Shown: positions 1-10,897, counted from the stretch's first letter. The stretch: DNA of 64,000 nucleotides from Methylobacterium oxalidis (GCF_007992195.1 NZ_BJZU01000003.1:154756-218755); one strand, 5' to 3'. Notes: generated by a model from the letters alone, not told the origin. Program-made: numbers and translations.

Positions 1-560
1 TGCCGGGGCTCGCGGCGACCGCCGCCGCGCAGGGCGACAGGCCCGCCAATCTCTGCGCCGAGCTCGCCGCCTTCCTGCACCCGCCGGCGCAGGACCAGGC
101 GACCGGCACGCCCCCGCCTCAGGCCGCCACCGCCGTGCAGGCGCCCGCGCAGGACAAGCCGGTGCCGAAACCCGCCGACAGCGGTGCGCCGCAGAAGGAA
201 TCCGGGCAGAGCGGCCCGATCCCGAACGCGGGTCCGGGCGCCTCCGGCCCGCAGGGCGAGAGCCAGAAGGACAGCCAGGCCGCCCCGAAGGCCGAGGCGC
301 GGGCCGGGCCCAAGGCGGAGACAAAGCCGGAGACGAAGCCGGAAGCAAAGCCGGAGACGAAGCCGGCGGGCGCCCCGGCGGCGCCGAGGCCAGACCCGGA
401 TTCCGTCTCCCGCGCCGATCAGGCCGCGGCCTCGAACGACCTGCGCGGCTGCCGCGACGTGGCGCAGAGCCTGCGCCGGTCGGGCGTCGCGATGCCGGCG
501 CCGCTGCTCGCACTGGCGGCGATGGACCTGAAGTTCCTGGAAGCCGCCGAGGCACCCTGA
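1..560 (+). CDS. Proline/alanine-rich exported protein, 5' end outside window
   Basis: The frame is open from the left edge and stops at 558-560, so only the C-terminal part is present. The first residues end in an Ala-rich stretch (ATAAAQGD) that resembles the end of a signal peptide. A low-complexity Pro/Ala/Lys region follows with repeated ETKPE/KPETK units (about 290-365), and then a compact C-terminal segment with one Cys (LRGCRDV) and predicted helices. I infer a periplasmic or envelope protein with a flexible linker. The family is not recognised. The repeats and high-GC third positions match the surrounding core genes. Confidence 0.6.
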   Translation, partial: PGLAATAAAQGDRPANLCAELAAFLHPPAQDQATGTPPPQAATAVQAPAQDKPVPKPADSGAPQKESGQSGPIPNAGPGASGPQGESQKDSQAAPKAEARAGPKAETKPETKPEAKPETKPAGAPAAPRPDPDSVSRADQAAASNDLRGCRDVAQSLRRSGVAMPAPLLALAAMDLKFLEAAEAP

Positions 561-646
561 TCGGTCGGGCCATTCCCGGACACGCCGTAGCGGACCGCGC
601 TGCCGGCTGCTCGGCGCCGCCGAAGGCTATTCGGTGCCGCCCGAGG

Positions 647-1246
647 CTACTTGGCGCTGCCGAAGGCCGGGGCTGCCTCGAGTTGCGCCTTCGTCAGGCG
701 GATCTCGGCCTCGGTCGGCTCGCCGATCGGCACGGTGGCGCGGCCGCGACCGGCATCCGTGCGCGCGGTCGAGCCCGTGGCGGCGTTCTCGGCTCCGCTG
801 CGGCGCTCCTCCACGGCCGGCAGGGCCGCGTCGCTCGTCTCGGCACCCGGCATCCGCTCGGCGCCGGCCGATTTCGCCGCCTCGGCCGAGGGCGCGTTCG
901 CCGGGGTCGCCACGGAGGTCGCGCGGGAGGTCTCGGCGCCGCCCGCGTTCCAGGCGAGCAGGTTGAAGGGCACCGCGACCTGCTTCTCGCCGATGCCGAG
1001 AAAGCCCCCGACATCGATGACGACGGCGCGCACGCGGCCCTCCTCGTCCACGAGCACGTCGTCGATCTTGCCGACGCGAACGTGGTCCTGCCCGATCACG
1101 GTCAGGCCCTTCAGCTTCGCGGCGCTGAACAGGCCCGGCGGGCGGGCGCTCAGGAACGGCGCCTGCCCCGCCTCCCCTTGCGCCCAGGCCGGGGATGCAC
1201 AGCCGAAGGCGAGCGCGAGCGCCGCGGCGCAGGCATGTCGAACCAT
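647..1246 (-). CDS. Exported PRC-barrel domain protein
   Basis: A 199-residue protein with an N-terminal signal peptide (hydrophobic segment to about residue 22, ending SPAWA-Q). A PRC-barrel-like domain occupies roughly residues 30-95 (KGLTVIGQDHVRVGKIDDVL, then VRAVVIDVGGFLGIGEKQVAVPF). An Ala-rich disordered C-terminus follows, ending in a segment with LTKAQLEAAPAF. PRC-barrel proteins of this exported type are common and multi-copy in Methylobacterium and are thought to be stress- or envelope-associated; the specific role is unknown. ATG at 1244-1246. Confidence 0.75.
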   Translation of the reverse strand: MVRHACAAALALAFGCASPAWAQGEAGQAPFLSARPPGLFSAAKLKGLTVIGQDHVRVGKIDDVLVDEEGRVRAVVIDVGGFLGIGEKQVAVPFNLLAWNAGGAETSRATSVATPANAPSAEAAKSAGAERMPGAETSDAALPAVEERRSGAENAATGSTARTDAGRGRATVPIGEPTEAEIRLTKAQLEAAPAFGSAK

Positions 1247-1323
1247 GTGAGGATCCTCCCACCGAACTCTCGTCGGGGGAGAACGGGCGCGACCGCGCCG
1301 GGGTTCACCGCCGGCCGGGCGGG

Positions 1324-3486
1324 CTACTCGGCCGCCTGCCGCTCCACGTAGCCGAGGCGCTCGTTCAACTCGCCGATCAGCTTCACGGCGGCCTCGGCGA
1401 TGACGGTGCCGGGCGGGAAGATCGCGGAGGCGCCGGCCTCGTAGAGGGCGGCGTAGTCGCCGGGCGGGATGACGCCGCCGATCACGATCATCACGTCCTC
1501 GCGCCCCGCCTCGGTCAGCGCGGCCTTCAGCTCCGGCACCAGCGTCAGGTGGCCGGCGGCGAGCGAGGAGACGCCGACGATGTGCACGTCGTTCTCCACC
1601 GCCTGGCGCGCGGCCTCGGCGGGGGTGGCGAAGAGCGGCCCGATATCGACGTCGAAGCCGAGGTCGGCGAAGGCGGAGGCGATCACCTTCTGGCCGCGGT
1701 CGTGCCCGTCCTGGCCCATCTTGGCCACGAGGATGCGCGGGCGCCGCCCGTCGTTCTCCTCGAACGCCTCCACGAGCTTGCGGACCTCTTCCACCACCGG
1801 CGACATGCCACCCACCTCACGCTTGTAGACGCCCGAGATCGAGCGGATCTCCGCCCGGTGCCGGCCCCACGCCTTCTCGAGCGCCTCCGAGATCTCGCCG
1901 ACCGTTGCCTTGGCCCGCGCCGCGTCGACGGCGAGCGCCAGCAGGTTCTCCGTGCCCTCGGCGGCCTTGGTCAGCGCCGCGAGGCGGCCTCGCACGTCGG
2001 CCTCGTCGCGCTCGGAGCGCAGGCGCTTCAGCTTGTCGATCTGGAGCGTGCGCACGTTGCCGTTGTCGACGCGCAGGAGCTCGATGGCGCGCTCGTCGTC
2101 CGGCTTGTACTTGTTGACGCCCACGATCGTCTGGCGGCCGGAATCGATCCGCGCCTGCGCGCGGGCCGCCGCCTCCTCGATGCGAAGCTTCGGGATGCCC
2201 GCCTCGATGGCCTTGGCCATGCCGCCGAGCTCGTCCACCTCGCGGATGTGCTCCCAGGCCCGGGCCACGATGTCGGCGGTGAGGCGCTCCACGTAGTAGG
2301 AGCCGCCCCACGGGTCGACGATGCGGCAGGTGCCGCTCTCCTGCTGCAGGAAGAGCTGCGTGTTGCGGGCGATGCGGGCCGAGAAGTCGGTTGGCAGCGC
2401 CAGCGCCTCGTCGAGCGCGTTGGTGTGCAGCGACTGCGTGCCCCCCTGCGTCGCCGCCATCGCCTCGATGCAGGTGCGGGTGACGTTGTTGAACACGTCC
2501 TGCGCGGTGAGCGACCAGCCGCTCGTCTGCGAGTGCGTGCGCAGGGGCAGCGACTTGTCCGACTTCGGGTCGAACCCCTTCACGAGCTTCGCCCAGATCA
2601 GGCGGGCGGCCCGCATCTTGGCGACCTCCATGAAGAAGTTCGTCGAGATCGCCCAGAAGAAGGACAGCCGCGGCGCGAACTGGTCGATCGTCAGGCCCGC
2701 GGCGAGGCCGGCCTTGATGTACTCGACGCCGTCTGCGAGCGTGTAGGCCAGTTCCAGGTCGTTCGTCGCGCCCGCCTCCTGCATGTGGTAGCCGGAGATG
2801 GAGATGGAGTTGAACTTCGGCATGTTCGCCGAGGTGTAGGCGAAGATGTCCGAGATGATCCGCATCGAGCCCTTGGGCGGGTAGATGTAGGTGTTTCGGA
2901 CCATGAACTCCTTGAGGATGTCGTTCTGGATCGTGCCGGCGAGCTTCTGCGGCGGCACGCCCTGCTCCTCGGCGGCCACGATGTAGAGGGCGAGGATCGG
3001 CAGCACCGCGCCGTTCATCGTCATCGACACGGTCATCTCGTCGAGGGGGATCCCCGAGAAGAGCGTGCGCATGTCGTAGATCGAGTCGATCGCGACGCCC
3101 GCCATGCCGACGTCGCCCGAGACGCGCGGGTGGTCCGAATCGTAGCCGCGATGGGTGGCGAGATCGAAGGCGACCGACAGGCCCTTCTGCCCGGCCGCGA
3201 GGTTGCGCCGGTAGAAGGCGTTCGAATCCTCGGCCGTGGAGAAGCCGGCATATTGCCGGATCGTCCAGGGCTGGGTGACGTACATCGTCGGGTAGGGCCC
3301 GCGCAGGTAGGGCGCGATGCCCGGATACGTGTTCAGGAACTCGATGCCCGCGCGGTCCTCGGGGCCGTAATGCCCCTTCACGGGGATGCCCTCGGGCGTC
3401 ATCCAGGGCTCGCCCGCCGCGGGAGGCGGGCCGGCGGCGGCCGCCTCGTAGGGAATCGTCGCGAAATCGGGGATGCGGGACGTCAT
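1324..3486 (-). CDS. scpA: Methylmalonyl-CoA mutase, catalytic subunit
   Basis: Adenosylcobalamin-dependent isomerisation of methylmalonyl-CoA to succinyl-CoA, used in propionate metabolism and, in Methylobacterium, in the ethylmalonyl-CoA pathway for glyoxylate regeneration. The protein has 720 residues, the normal length for the large subunit. The N-terminal CoA-binding TIM barrel contains [19 protein letters not shown]. The C-terminal B12-binding domain carries the base-off DxHxxG motif at residues 593-598 (DGHDRG) followed by GGVIPPGDY. The start is the ATG at 3484-3486 ([15 protein letters not shown]). The frame stays open further upstream, but that translation is low-complexity and overlaps the neighbouring gene. 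The small subunit is not in the window. Confidence 0.97.
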   Translation of the reverse strand: MTSRIPDFATIPYEAAAAGPPPAAGEPWMTPEGIPVKGHYGPEDRAGIEFLNTYPGIAPYLRGPYPTMYVTQPWTIRQYAGFSTAEDSNAFYRRNLAAGQKGLSVAFDLATHRGYDSDHPRVSGDVGMAGVAIDSIYDMRTLFSGIPLDEMTVSMTMNGAVLPILALYIVAAEEQGVPPQKLAGTIQNDILKEFMVRNTYIYPPKGSMRIISDIFAYTSANMPKFNSISISGYHMQEAGATNDLELAYTLADGVEYIKAGLAAGLTIDQFAPRLSFFWAISTNFFMEVAKMRAARLIWAKLVKGFDPKSDKSLPLRTHSQTSGWSLTAQDVFNNVTRTCIEAMAATQGGTQSLHTNALDEALALPTDFSARIARNTQLFLQQESGTCRIVDPWGGSYYVERLTADIVARAWEHIREVDELGGMAKAIEAGIPKLRIEEAAARAQARIDSGRQTIVGVNKYKPDDERAIELLRVDNGNVRTLQIDKLKRLRSERDEADVRGRLAALTKAAEGTENLLALAVDAARAKATVGEISEALEKAWGRHRAEIRSISGVYKREVGGMSPVVEEVRKLVEAFEENDGRRPRILVAKMGQDGHDRGQKVIASAFADLGFDVDIGPLFATPAEAARQAVENDVHIVGVSSLAAGHLTLVPELKAALTEAGREDVMIVIGGVIPPGDYAALYEAGASAIFPPGTVIAEAAVKLIGELNERLGYVERQAAE

Positions 3487-3602
3487 GCGCTCGCTCGTGC
3501 GGGGCTCGAATTGCGGCGCATTATAGGCAAGGCGGGGGGGAGGGCTACTCCCACTCTGGTCGACCTGAGGCGGCCCCTCCCCTCGCCGGGCGTTGCCGCC
3601 CC

Positions 3603-4595
3603 TCAGGGCTTGTCGCCGGCCTTCGCCTCCTTGGCGGCGCTCTCCTTGTCCATCTGCGCGGCGAACTCCTCGGGCGACTTGTCGATGAGGTCCTGCAGCA
3701 TGCGCTCGACCTTCGCGAGGTCCTCGCCCTTCGGGCACGGCTTCTCGGCGAGCGCCTCCTTCATGCCCTTGCGGAGCTCGGCCTCGGCCGGCCCCATCTC
3801 GGCCTTCATCGCCGCGACCTTGGTGTCGAGGTCGGCGCGCTGCTTGCCGGTCGAGCGGATATCGCAGGTCTTGAGCGCCTCCTGCACCATGCCGGCGACG
3901 AAGTAGACCGCCACCCGCTCCTTGCTCGGGAGGGCCGGCGCCGCCGCGACGGCGGGCGCCGCCTGGGGAGCGGGGGCCGCGACGGCGGGCGTTGCGGCCT
4001 GGGGTGCGGGCTGCGGGGCCGTCGCGACCTGCGGGGTCGGCGCGGGAGGCGCAGCGACCTGCGGGGCGGGCTTGGCGAGATCGGCCGCCGCGGCGGCGGC
4101 CGCGTCGCAGCGCTTCAACGCGTCGTAGGCGTCGGGCAGGCCGGCGAGGTCGAAGTCGGCGTCGCCGTCGCTGAAGCGCAGGACGAGCTTCTTGGCGCCG
4201 ATCAGATCCGGAAGGATGCGATCCGGGAAGCTCGTGTACAGGGTGGTGTCGTCGCCGGTCCACTTCGAGTTTTTGAGGACCATGCGCTTGTCGAGCAGGA
4301 AGGCGACCTCGACCTCCTCCTTCTTGTCCCAGCCCCAGTTCTCGTAGCCGAGCGAGATGATCACGACGCCCTCGTCGCGCTTCAGCACGACGGCGTTCTC
4401 GGCGTCGTCATCAGCCTTGTCCTTGTAGATCTTGGCCGCGAGGCAGGCATGGGCCCCGCTCATCGAGAGATCGCGCTCGACCTCCCATTTGCCCACCTTT
4501 TCGAACAGCTTCCGATCGGCGGCCGCGCCGGGATAGACCATGCCGACGAAGAGTGCCGCGCCCGCGAGACCTGCGGATAATGCCTGGAATCTCAT
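3603..4595 (-). CDS. Exported hypothetical protein with Ala/Pro linker
   Basis: 330 residues with a signal peptide (hydrophobic core about residues 8-24, cleavage near GAAA-D). The first mature domain, about residues 27-165, contains a Trp-rich patch (YENWGWDKK). A low-complexity Pro/Ala/Gln linker runs over about 175-225, and a helical Lys/Glu-rich C-terminal domain has two conserved-looking Cys (TCDIRS, EKPCPKG). Family not recognised. It is probably periplasmic, and the linker suggests two independent domains. It lies on the same strand as scpA but 116 bp upstream, so it is probably a separate unit. Confidence 0.7.
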   Translation of the reverse strand: MRFQALSAGLAGAALFVGMVYPGAAADRKLFEKVGKWEVERDLSMSGAHACLAAKIYKDKADDDAENAVVLKRDEGVVIISLGYENWGWDKKEEVEVAFLLDKRMVLKNSKWTGDDTTLYTSFPDRILPDLIGAKKLVLRFSDGDADFDLAGLPDAYDALKRCDAAAAAAADLAKPAPQVAAPPAPTPQVATAPQPAPQAATPAVAAPAPQAAPAVAAAPALPSKERVAVYFVAGMVQEALKTCDIRSTGKQRADLDTKVAAMKAEMGPAEAELRKGMKEALAEKPCPKGEDLAKVERMLQDLIDKSPEEFAAQMDKESAAKEAKAGDKP

Positions 4596-4789
4596 GCTGT
4601 GCCCCCGAAAATCCGACCCGTCCGGGACGTGCGGCCGTGCGCCGCCGTCGCTTCTGTTCTTGGACCGGCGAGACTTAGCACGCCGCCCGGTGCGACTTTC
4701 TTAATCTGCGTTCCTGATCGCTGAAAAGGGGAAACGATTTGTCACGCGCCGGCCCGACCCGATCCCGGCGCGACGAGATCAATCGAGCG

Positions 4790-5056
4790 TCAGGCGCTTC
4801 CCGGTCCCCGGCCCGCGAGCCGGCCCGTCCGGGCGAGGCGGCCCTGCTCGACATGCCAGCGCGCCTCGTCGACGGCGCGGGCGAGCCGCCGGATCCGCCA
4901 GCGGCGGTAGAGCGCGAGGAGCGGGTTCCGCGCCGGGCGCGAGCGGTGATGCCGGAGGCGGGCGAGCAGGTCCGGCAGGCAGGCCCCGGCCGCCTCGCCG
5001 GTGGCGATCTCGATCAGTCGGAGCTGCCGGTAGAGGTCGGCCTTGTAGTCCTCCAT
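4790..5056 (-). CDS. Small basic hypothetical protein
   Basis: An 88-residue frame starting at ATG 5054-5056 (MEDYKADLYRQLRLIEIATG). The N-terminus is helical and acidic-to-neutral. The rest is very Arg-rich (LLARLRHHRSRPARNP, LYRRWRIRRLARAVDEARW). The frame continues upstream, but the extension is translated palindromic repeat DNA, so the internal ATG is preferred. No family recognised. High GC makes spurious frames common here, so confidence is moderate. Confidence 0.45.
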   Translation of the reverse strand: MEDYKADLYRQLRLIEIATGEAAGACLPDLLARLRHHRSRPARNPLLALYRRWRIRRLARAVDEARWHVEQGRLARTGRLAGRGPGSA

Positions 5057-5213
5057 GCGGGCGGTCCTGCGGCACTGATCTCCGCCGTTGAGGATGCCGG
5101 AGGCGGCGGCGCCGTCAAGGCAGGCCGTTGCCGCAGCGGCAACGGCCACAGCCGACGCCGCCGGCAAAAGATGAGAGAAGAATGGGGCCTGCGATCGGGA
5201 CCTCGCGCGGGTC

Positions 5214-5330
5214 CCCTCTCCCGTTCGGGAGAGGGACAGGGTGAGGGGTGCAGGTCCTTCCGGAGGGGTCGCACCCCTCACCCGGTCGGCTTCGCCATCC
5301 CACCTCTCCCGAACGGGAGAGGTGGGATGG
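5214..5330. repeat. Cluster of three perfect palindromes downstream of lepA
   Basis: Three consecutive perfect inverted repeats: 5214-5223 with 5226-5235 (10 bp, ttcg-type loop), 5241-5250 with 5272-5281 (10 bp, 21-nt loop), and 5295-5311 with 5314-5330 (17 bp around a 2-nt centre). The first and third share the core ctctcccg/cgggagag. The third ends 4 bp before the lepA stop and can act as a bidirectional terminator or mRNA-stabilising stem. The overall arrangement looks like a dispersed intergenic palindromic (REP/BIME-like) element. Confidence 0.7.
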
Positions 5331-5333
5331 TGC

Positions 5334-7139
5334 TCAGCTGTCCATCTTGAGCGCGGCGATGAAGGCTTCCTGCGGGATCTCCACGCGGCCGAACTGGCGC
5401 ATGCGCTTCTTGCCCTCCTTCTGCTTGTCGAGGAGCTTGCGCTTGCGGGAGATGTCGCCGCCGTAGCACTTGGCGGTGACGTCCTTCGACAGCGCCCGGA
5501 TCGTCTCGCGGGCGATGATCTTGCCGCCGATCGCCGCCTGGACCGGGATCTGGAACAGGTGGCGGGGGATCAGGTCCTTCAGCTTCTCGCACATGGCGCG
5601 CCCGCGCGATTCGGCGCGGGTGCGGTGGACCAGCATCGAGAGCGCGTCCACCGGCTCGGCGTTGACGAGGATCGACATCTTCACGAGGTCGCCCTCGCGG
5701 TAGTCCGAGACGTGGTAGTCGAAGGAGGCGTAGCCCTTCGAGATCGATTTCAGGCGGTCGTAGAAGTCGAACACGACCTCGTTGAGCGGCAGGTCGTAGA
5801 CCACCATCGCGCGCTTGCCGACGTAGTTGAGGTCGATCTGGACGCCGCGCCGGTCCTGGCAGAGCTTGAGCACGCCGCCGAGATACTCGTCCGGCGTCAG
5901 GATCGTCGCGCGGATCCAGGGCTCCTCGATCGTGTCGATCTTCATCACGTCCGGCATGTCGGCCGGGTTGTGGAGCTCCTTCGTGGTGCCGTCCGTCATG
6001 TGCAGGTGGTAGACGACGCTCGGCGCCGTCGAGATCAGGTCGAGGTTGAACTCGCGCTCCAGCCGCTCCTGGATGATCTCGAGGTGGAGCAGCCCGAGGA
6101 AGCCGCAGCGGAAGCCGAAGCCGAGGGCGGCCGAGGTCTCCATCTCGTAGGAGAAGCTGGCGTCGTTGAGGCGCAGCTTGCCCATCGCCGAGCGCAGGTT
6201 CTCGAACTCGGCCGCGTCCACCGGAAACAGGCCGCAGAACACCACCGCCTGCACGTCCTTGAAGCCCGCCAGCATCTCGGCGGTCTGGCGCTTGTCCTCC
6301 GTGATGGTGTCGCCGACGCGGGTGTCGGCCACCTCCTTGATCGAGGCGGTGAGGAAGCCGACCTCGCCGGGGCCGAGCTCGCCGATATCGGCCATCTTGG
6401 GCCGGAACACGCCGATGCGGTCGACGCCGTAGACGGCGTCGGCGCCCATCATGCGGATGGACATGCCCCTCTTGAGCACGCCGTCGACGATCCGCACGAG
6501 GACCACGACGCCGAGATAGACGTCGTACCAGGAATCGACGAGGAGCGCCTTGAGCGGCGCGTTCCGGTCGCCCTTCGGCGGCGGCAGGCGGGTGACGATC
6601 GCTTCCAGCACCGCCTCGATGTTGAGCCCGGTCTTGGCCGAGATCGGCACCGCGTCCGAGGCGTCGAGGCCGATCACCTCCTCGATCTGCTGCTTCACCC
6701 GGTCGGGCTCGGCGGCCGGCAGGTCGATCTTGTTGAGGACGGGGACGATCTCGTGGTTGGCGTCGAGCGCCTGGTAGACGTTGGCGAGGGTCTGGGCCTC
6801 GACGCCCTGCGAGGCGTCGACCACGAGGAGGGAGCCCTCGCAGGCCGCGAGCGAGCGCGAGACCTCGTAGGCGAAGTCGACGTGGCCGGGCGTGTCCATC
6901 AGGTTCAGGACGTAGTCCCGGCCGTCCTGCGCCCGGTACTCGAGGCGGACGGTCTGCGCCTTGATGGTGATGCCGCGCTCCTTCTCGATGTCCATGGAAT
7001 CGAGCATCTGCTCGCTCATGTCGCGCAAGGCCACGGTGCCGGTGGCCTGGATCAGCCGGTCGGCCAGCGTCGACTTCCCGTGGTCGATATGGGCGACGAT
7101 CGAGAAGTTGCGGATGTTGGGTACAGGGGACGCGGTCAT
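5334..7139 (-). CDS. lepA: Translation elongation factor 4 (LepA)
   Basis: Ribosome-associated translational GTPase implicated in back-translocation and 30S biogenesis. It has 601 residues, the usual length. The G1 P-loop is in the first 25 residues (AHIDHGKST). G2 and G3 (DTPGHVDF) and G4 (NKID) are present, followed by EF-Tu domain II-like and EF-G-like domains, and the LepA-specific basic C-terminal domain ending in [20 protein letters not shown]. No IV-domain of EF-G type is present. A strong palindrome lies just past the stop. Confidence 0.98.
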   Translation of the reverse strand: MTASPVPNIRNFSIVAHIDHGKSTLADRLIQATGTVALRDMSEQMLDSMDIEKERGITIKAQTVRLEYRAQDGRDYVLNLMDTPGHVDFAYEVSRSLAACEGSLLVVDASQGVEAQTLANVYQALDANHEIVPVLNKIDLPAAEPDRVKQQIEEVIGLDASDAVPISAKTGLNIEAVLEAIVTRLPPPKGDRNAPLKALLVDSWYDVYLGVVVLVRIVDGVLKRGMSIRMMGADAVYGVDRIGVFRPKMADIGELGPGEVGFLTASIKEVADTRVGDTITEDKRQTAEMLAGFKDVQAVVFCGLFPVDAAEFENLRSAMGKLRLNDASFSYEMETSAALGFGFRCGFLGLLHLEIIQERLEREFNLDLISTAPSVVYHLHMTDGTTKELHNPADMPDVMKIDTIEEPWIRATILTPDEYLGGVLKLCQDRRGVQIDLNYVGKRAMVVYDLPLNEVVFDFYDRLKSISKGYASFDYHVSDYREGDLVKMSILVNAEPVDALSMLVHRTRAESRGRAMCEKLKDLIPRHLFQIPVQAAIGGKIIARETIRALSKDVTAKCYGGDISRKRKLLDKQKEGKKRMRQFGRVEIPQEAFIAALKMDS

Positions 7140-7292
7140 CGAGAAACCATATCGCGGCGCGCCCGCGGGCGGGAGGGATCGGCGCGCCGTCTCATGTTCG
7201 GAAGAACGTGCGTGCCGCAGATAGCAGCGCGGCCCCCGCCCGCCAAGCGCGGCCCCAGCCCGTCGGGCGAGGCCGGTCGCGGCCTCAGCCCC

Positions 7293-8075
7293 TCAGCCGG
7301 CCTTCGCCCGCGCCTCGGCGGCCATGGCGACGAGGGACTTGCGCAGGGACCCCATGTCGCGCACCGGCTCCGGGTAGGGCACGCGCGCCGTGCGCTCGCC
7401 CACCATCAGGTCCATGCCCTCCGGGTCGAGGCCGGTGAGGCGCCACGCCCCCTCCCCCTCGCCGACGCCCGCCGCGTAGAGCGCGAGCGCGTCGGCGTGG
7501 TCCTGGTTCATGTGCTCGACGGCGCCGCGCTCGCCGGTCACCACCGCCTCGGCGCCCGCGAGGTCGAGGAGGAGCTCCGCGGCGGTCAGCGTCGCGGCCT
7601 TCGCGAAGCCGCCGTTGAGGTGACCGGCCTGCGGAGCGAGGGCGAAGAAGCCGAAATCGGGGAAATCCGCGTAGAGCTTCGCCTTGGGGTGGCGGGCGAG
7701 GAAGCGCTCGCGGGCGCGGACCTCCTGCGTCTGTGCGGCGCGGCCCGTCACCGTGAGCCGCGGATGCGCGAGCGGGTCGCCCTTGCCGCCCTGCGAGAAC
7801 AGGAGCGAGCAGCGCGGGTCGGCGAGCAGGTTGCGGGTGTGGGCGGAGAGTCGCGACAGCAGCATCAGCGGCGTTCCGTCGATGTCGGTGGCGATCGTCA
7901 CGAGGGAGGCGAAGGGCGTCCCGTCGGCCGTGTCGATCGTGGCGAGCGCGCCCGATCGGATGCTGCGCAGGAGGGTGCGGGCGAGCCCGACCGCGTCGAA
8001 CGGCGCCTCCGCCGCGGGCAGCGGCTGTGCCGGCCCGCGCCGACCGCCCTGCCCCGTGCCGTCGCTCTCGTCCAT
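7293..8075 (-). CDS. HugZ-family (pyridoxamine-phosphate-oxidase fold) protein
   Basis: 260 residues. Residues about 25-165 form a split-barrel FMN-binding-like domain (ALATIDTADGTPFASLVTIA, LLSRLSAHTRNLLADPRCSL). The C-terminal DUF2470-like domain contains the EHMNQDHADAL segment, the hallmark of the HugZ/HutZ group, which handles haem or uses flavin. In this group the His-rich MNxDH segment is important for haem contact. The start at 8073-8075 (MDESDG) gives an unstructured 25-residue lead. The actual substrate is unknown. Confidence 0.85.
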   Translation of the reverse strand: MDESDGTGQGGRRGPAQPLPAAEAPFDAVGLARTLLRSIRSGALATIDTADGTPFASLVTIATDIDGTPLMLLSRLSAHTRNLLADPRCSLLFSQGGKGDPLAHPRLTVTGRAAQTQEVRARERFLARHPKAKLYADFPDFGFFALAPQAGHLNGGFAKAATLTAAELLLDLAGAEAVVTGERGAVEHMNQDHADALALYAAGVGEGEGAWRLTGLDPEGMDLMVGERTARVPYPEPVRDMGSLRKSLVAMAAEARAKAG

Positions 8076-8352
8076 CTCGTCGTCCCCGGCGCATCCTCTG
8101 CCCGACGATCATAGCGCGGGACGCGGCCCGCACGAGCCCCCGGAGCCCGCGACCTGTTAACCGGATACGGCCAAGCTACGAACGCCGCTCGCTTTTTTCC
8201 AGCGATGCCGTTAAAGCTCCATCCTTTCCGCGCGAAACGGACCCCGCGCCCAGCGCGTGGTTGCGTTCGTGTCTTTGCCTGCCCCGTCGGGGCCGGAGCC
8301 GGCAAGCGGGTCAGGACGAGCCCGCACCACCTCCGTTCAGTAGGGAACGCGC

Positions 8353-9063
8353 ATGCCGACCATCGCTCTCGTCGACGACGACCGTAACATCCTGACCTCC
8401 GTGTCGATCGCTCTGGAGACCGAGGGCTACCGCATCCAGACCTACACCGACGGCGCCTCGGCGCTCGACGGCCTGCGCCACTCGCCCCCCGACCTCGCGA
8501 TCTTCGACATCAAGATGCCGCGCATGGACGGGATGGAGCTTCTGCGACGCTTGCGGCAGAAATCCGACCTTCCCGTGATCTTCCTGACCTCGAAGGACGA
8601 GGAGATCGACGAATTGTTCGGCCTCAAGATGGGCGCCGACGACTTCATCCATAAGCCGTTCTCGCAGCGCCTCCTCGTGGAGCGGGTGAAGGCCGTGCTG
8701 CGCCGCTTCGCCCCCAAGGAGGGCCCGGGCGCGCCGGCCCGCGAGGCGGACGCCGCCGCCCGCTCGCTGGAGCGCGGCCTGCTGATGATGGACCCGGAGC
8801 GCCACACCTGCACCTGGAAGGGCGAGCCGGTGACGCTGACCGTCACGGAGTTCCTGATCCTGCAGGCGCTGGCGCAGCGCCCCGGCGTCGTGAAGAGCCG
8901 CAACGCCCTGATGGACGCGGCCTACGACGATCAGGTCTACGTGGACGACCGCACCATCGACAGCCACATCAAGCGGCTGCGCAAGAAGTTCAAGGTCGTC
9001 GACACGAACTTCGACATGATCGAGACGCTCTACGGCGTCGGCTACCGCTTCAAGGAGAGCTGA
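8353..9063 (+). CDS. chvI: Two-component response regulator ChvI
   Basis: 236-residue OmpR-family regulator. The receiver domain (1-120) has the acidic pair D8-D10, phospho-acceptor D52 ([11 protein letters not shown]) and a conserved Lys in FIHKPFS. The C-terminal winged-helix DNA-binding domain ends with the typical YGVGYRF hairpin. It is followed 31 bp later by its kinase gene chvG and then hprK, the conserved Rhizobiales order. ChvI-type regulators control envelope, acid-stress and host-interaction genes in relatives; targets here are not shown by the sequence. Confidence 0.95.
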   Translation: MPTIALVDDDRNILTSVSIALETEGYRIQTYTDGASALDGLRHSPPDLAIFDIKMPRMDGMELLRRLRQKSDLPVIFLTSKDEEIDELFGLKMGADDFIHKPFSQRLLVERVKAVLRRFAPKEGPGAPAREADAAARSLERGLLMMDPERHTCTWKGEPVTLTVTEFLILQALAQRPGVVKSRNALMDAAYDDQVYVDDRTIDSHIKRLRKKFKVVDTNFDMIETLYGVGYRFKES

Positions 9064-9094
9064 GGCCGGCAGACGCCCCGCGACCCCGCTCATC

Positions 9095-10897
9095 ATGCTC
9101 TCACCCCTCTTCGGGAACACCGTGCGAAGCCAGGACGAAGACGGCGAGCGCCGCGGCCCGCTCACGTGGCCGAGCGCCCTCTGGCACGCGGTCGGTCAGC
9201 GCGCCTCGTCGAGCCTGACGCGGCGCATCGTCGTCCTCAACCTCGTCGGGCTCATCGTCCTGCTGCTCGGCTTCCTCTACCTGAACCAGTTCCGGCAGGG
9301 GCTGATCCAGGCGCGCGTCCAGAGCCTGCTGATCCAGAGCGAGATCATCGCCGGCGCCATCGCGGCCTCGGCCTCCGTCGACACGGACACGATCCGCATC
9401 GACCCGGACAAGCTCCTGCAGCAGCAGGCCGGCGAGGGCGGCTCCGCGGAGGACAACCCGGCGCCCCTCGCCTTCTCGCTCAACCCGGAGCGGGTCGCGC
9501 CGCTCCTGCGCCGGCTCGTGACGCCCACCGGCAACCGCGCCCGCGTCTACGACGAGGAGGGCGGCCTCCTCTTCGACACCCGCTCCCTCTACGCCCGCGG
9601 CGACATCAGCCGGCCGGAGCCCGCGCCGATCCGCCCGCACAAGCGCAGCCTGATCGAGCAGGCGTTCGACTGGGTGCAGGGCAAGGTGTTCGGCCTCGTG
9701 GGCGACCGCACCCGGGCTCAGGAGGAGGTCGGCCCGCAGAACGGCCGCTCGCTGCGCGAGGTCCAGGCGGCGCTCGGCGGCGGGCGCGGCAACATCGTGC
9801 GCCGGAACGAGCTCGGCGAGACGATCGTCTCCGTGGCCGTGCCGATCCAGCGCGCCGGCTCGGTCCGCGGCGCCCTGATGCTGTCGACGCAGGGCGACGC
9901 CATCGACCGGGTCATCGCCTCCGAGCGGTTCGGCCTGCTCCAGGTCTTCCTCGTCGCGGCCCTGGTGATGGTCGTGCTGTCGATCCTGCTGGCGGGCGCC
10001 ATCGCCGGCCCGGTGCGCCGCCTCGCCGACGCGGCCGAGAAGGTGCGCATGGGCATCAAGTCGCGCCAGGAGATCCCCGACTTCACCTACCGCACCGACG
10101 AGATCGGCCATCTCTCCGGCGCCCTGCGCGACATGACCCAGGCGCTCTACCGGCGCATCGACGCCATCGAGAGCTTCGCGGCCGACGTCAGCCACGAGCT
10201 GAAGAACCCGCTCACCTCCCTGCGCAGCGCCGTCGAGACCCTGCCGCTCGCAAAGACCGACGAGTCGCGCGGGCGCCTCATGGAGATCATCCAGCACGAC
10301 GTGAAGCGTCTCGACCGCCTGATCAGCGACATCTCGGACGCCTCGCGCCTCGACGCGGAGCTCGCCCGCGCCGAGGCGAAGCGGGTGGACATGCGCAAGC
10401 TCCTGACCACCGTCGTCTCCGTGGCCAACGAGCGGCGGCGCCCGAAGGACGCGATGATCCAGCTCGACATCGACGCGCCGGCCGCCGAGGAGAACCCCTT
10501 CACGATCATCGGCCACGACAGCCGCCTCGGGCAGGTGGTCAACAACCTCCTCGACAATGCCCGCTCCTTCTCGCCCTCGGACGCCAAGGTCCGGGTCGCG
10601 CTCCGGCGCGTGCGCAACGAGGTCGAGATGATCTGCGAGGACGAGGGGCCGGGCATACCCGAGCACGCCATCGAGCGGATCTTCGAGCGCTTCTACACCG
10701 ACCGGCCCGAGCAGGGCTTCGGCCAGAACTCCGGCCTCGGCCTCTCGATCTCCCGCCAGATCGTGCAGGCCCACCGCGGCACCATCCGGGCGGAGAACCG
10801 CCCCGGCCCCGCCGACGAGGACGGCCAGCCGACCGTGCGCGGCGCCCGCTTCGTCGTGCGCCTGCCGATCGCCTCCCGGCAGGCCGCCGCCGCGTGA
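9095..10897 (+). CDS. chvG: Sensor histidine kinase ChvG
   Basis: 600-residue inner-membrane sensor kinase. TM1 is about residues 45-64 and TM2 about 283-303, enclosing a 220-residue periplasmic domain. A HAMP domain follows (about 305-355), then the dimerisation helix with phospho-acceptor H367 (ADVSHELKNPL), then the ATPase domain with N-box (NNLLDNA), G1 (DEGPGIP) and G2 (GLGLSIS). It partners ChvI, encoded just upstream. The stop TGA overlaps the GTG start of hprK, implying translational coupling. Confidence 0.96.
   Translation: MLSPLFGNTVRSQDEDGERRGPLTWPSALWHAVGQRASSSLTRRIVVLNLVGLIVLLLGFLYLNQFRQGLIQARVQSLLIQSEIIAGAIAASASVDTDTIRIDPDKLLQQQAGEGGSAEDNPAPLAFSLNPERVAPLLRRLVTPTGNRARVYDEEGGLLFDTRSLYARGDISRPEPAPIRPHKRSLIEQAFDWVQGKVFGLVGDRTRAQEEVGPQNGRSLREVQAALGGGRGNIVRRNELGETIVSVAVPIQRAGSVRGALMLSTQGDAIDRVIASERFGLLQVFLVAALVMVVLSILLAGAIAGPVRRLADAAEKVRMGIKSRQEIPDFTYRTDEIGHLSGALRDMTQALYRRIDAIESFAADVSHELKNPLTSLRSAVETLPLAKTDESRGRLMEIIQHDVKRLDRLISDISDASRLDAELARAEAKRVDMRKLLTTVVSVANERRRPKDAMIQLDIDAPAAEENPFTIIGHDSRLGQVVNNLLDNARSFSPSDAKVRVALRRVRNEVEMICEDEGPGIPEHAIERIFERFYTDRPEQGFGQNSGLGLSISRQIVQAHRGTIRAENRPGPADEDGQPTVRGARFVVRLPIASRQAAAA

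Noticed and set aside
1195..8114. Very long plus-strand frames opposite scpA and lepA (903 and 957 codons)
   Set aside because: They are mirror frames of recognised minus-strand enzymes in GC-rich DNA, with His/Arg/Asp-rich translations and no family motifs.
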